Shown piece by piece: positions 23,220-23,221 of a DNA stretch of 23,221 bases (positions are counted from its first letter, which is position 1; every line of letters begins with the position of its first letter). The notes below the pieces were generated by a model. It had not been told where the DNA came from. It worked only from the letters and a program-made list of their open reading frames with translations, and searched no databases. Source of the DNA: SVFI01 sp045643145. GTDB taxonomy: Bacteria; Bacillota; Clostridia; Lachnospirales; Lachnospiraceae. The DNA lies in contig JAZUKG010000029.1 of the NCBI GenBank assembly GCA_045643145.1, positions 1 through 23,221 on the forward strand, read 5' to 3'. The translations under genes were made by a program, and so were the position numbers.

Positions 23220-23221
23220 GT

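Overview
The window reads as a chromosomal segment of a moderately AT-rich, Gram-positive, spore-forming Clostridia species, most likely a member of the Lachnospiraceae. The reasons are strong AGGAGG-type ribosome sites, a class 1B dihydroorotate dehydrogenase with its PyrK partner, a SipL-type spore-coat protein (DUF3794 plus LysM), a SpoIIQ-like LytM protein, a DUF1934 protein, a short CarD-like protein, and sugar ABC transport genes with an adjacent YesL-type (DUF624) membrane protein. Nearly all genes are on the + strand. No tRNA, rRNA, CRISPR array, transposase or phage gene was seen.

Layout. (1) 1-984: the 3' end of a gene (possibly an aconitase-family hydratase), a broken copy of a small membrane-protein gene, a 186-nt imperfect palindrome that folds like a 6S RNA, the intact small membrane-protein gene, and a hairpin-rich leader. 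(2) 985-4391: a Ca-binding-loop protein, a catalytically degenerate LytM/SpoIIQ-like membrane protein, and a lipoprotein with a GH9-type N-terminal domain. (3) 4476-6934: ddl and murF, which make D-Ala-D-Ala and join it to the UDP-MurNAc-tripeptide. plsC lies convergently and overlaps the murF end. (4) 7860-10942: pyrC-pyrK-pyrD, the dihydroorotase and dihydroorotate dehydrogenase steps of pyrimidine synthesis. (5) 11036-14301: sipL, ispE and a GntR/FCD regulator. (6) 14405-15647: a small membrane protein, a DUF1934 protein, and a divergent small membrane protein of unknown function. (7) 15846-18650: an exported operon of a lipoprotein foldase (FKBP plus trigger-factor-like C-terminus), a coiled-coil NlpC/P60 hydrolase and a CarD-like protein. 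(8) 18721-23219: a DUF624 protein facing a CUT1 sugar transporter (binding protein and two permeases, no ATPase in the window).

Most genes are ordinary for this group. The less ordinary material is non-coding: the 6S-like palindrome and the 41-bp direct repeat around it, a 54-bp repeat with a CGATTG hairpin placed just before three ribosome sites, a GC-rich repeat found twice, competing hairpins between the binding-protein and permease genes, and a terminator whose stem contains the ribosome site of sipL. Among proteins, the GH9-like lipoprotein without visible catalytic residues and the leaderless Ca-loop protein deserve a closer look.
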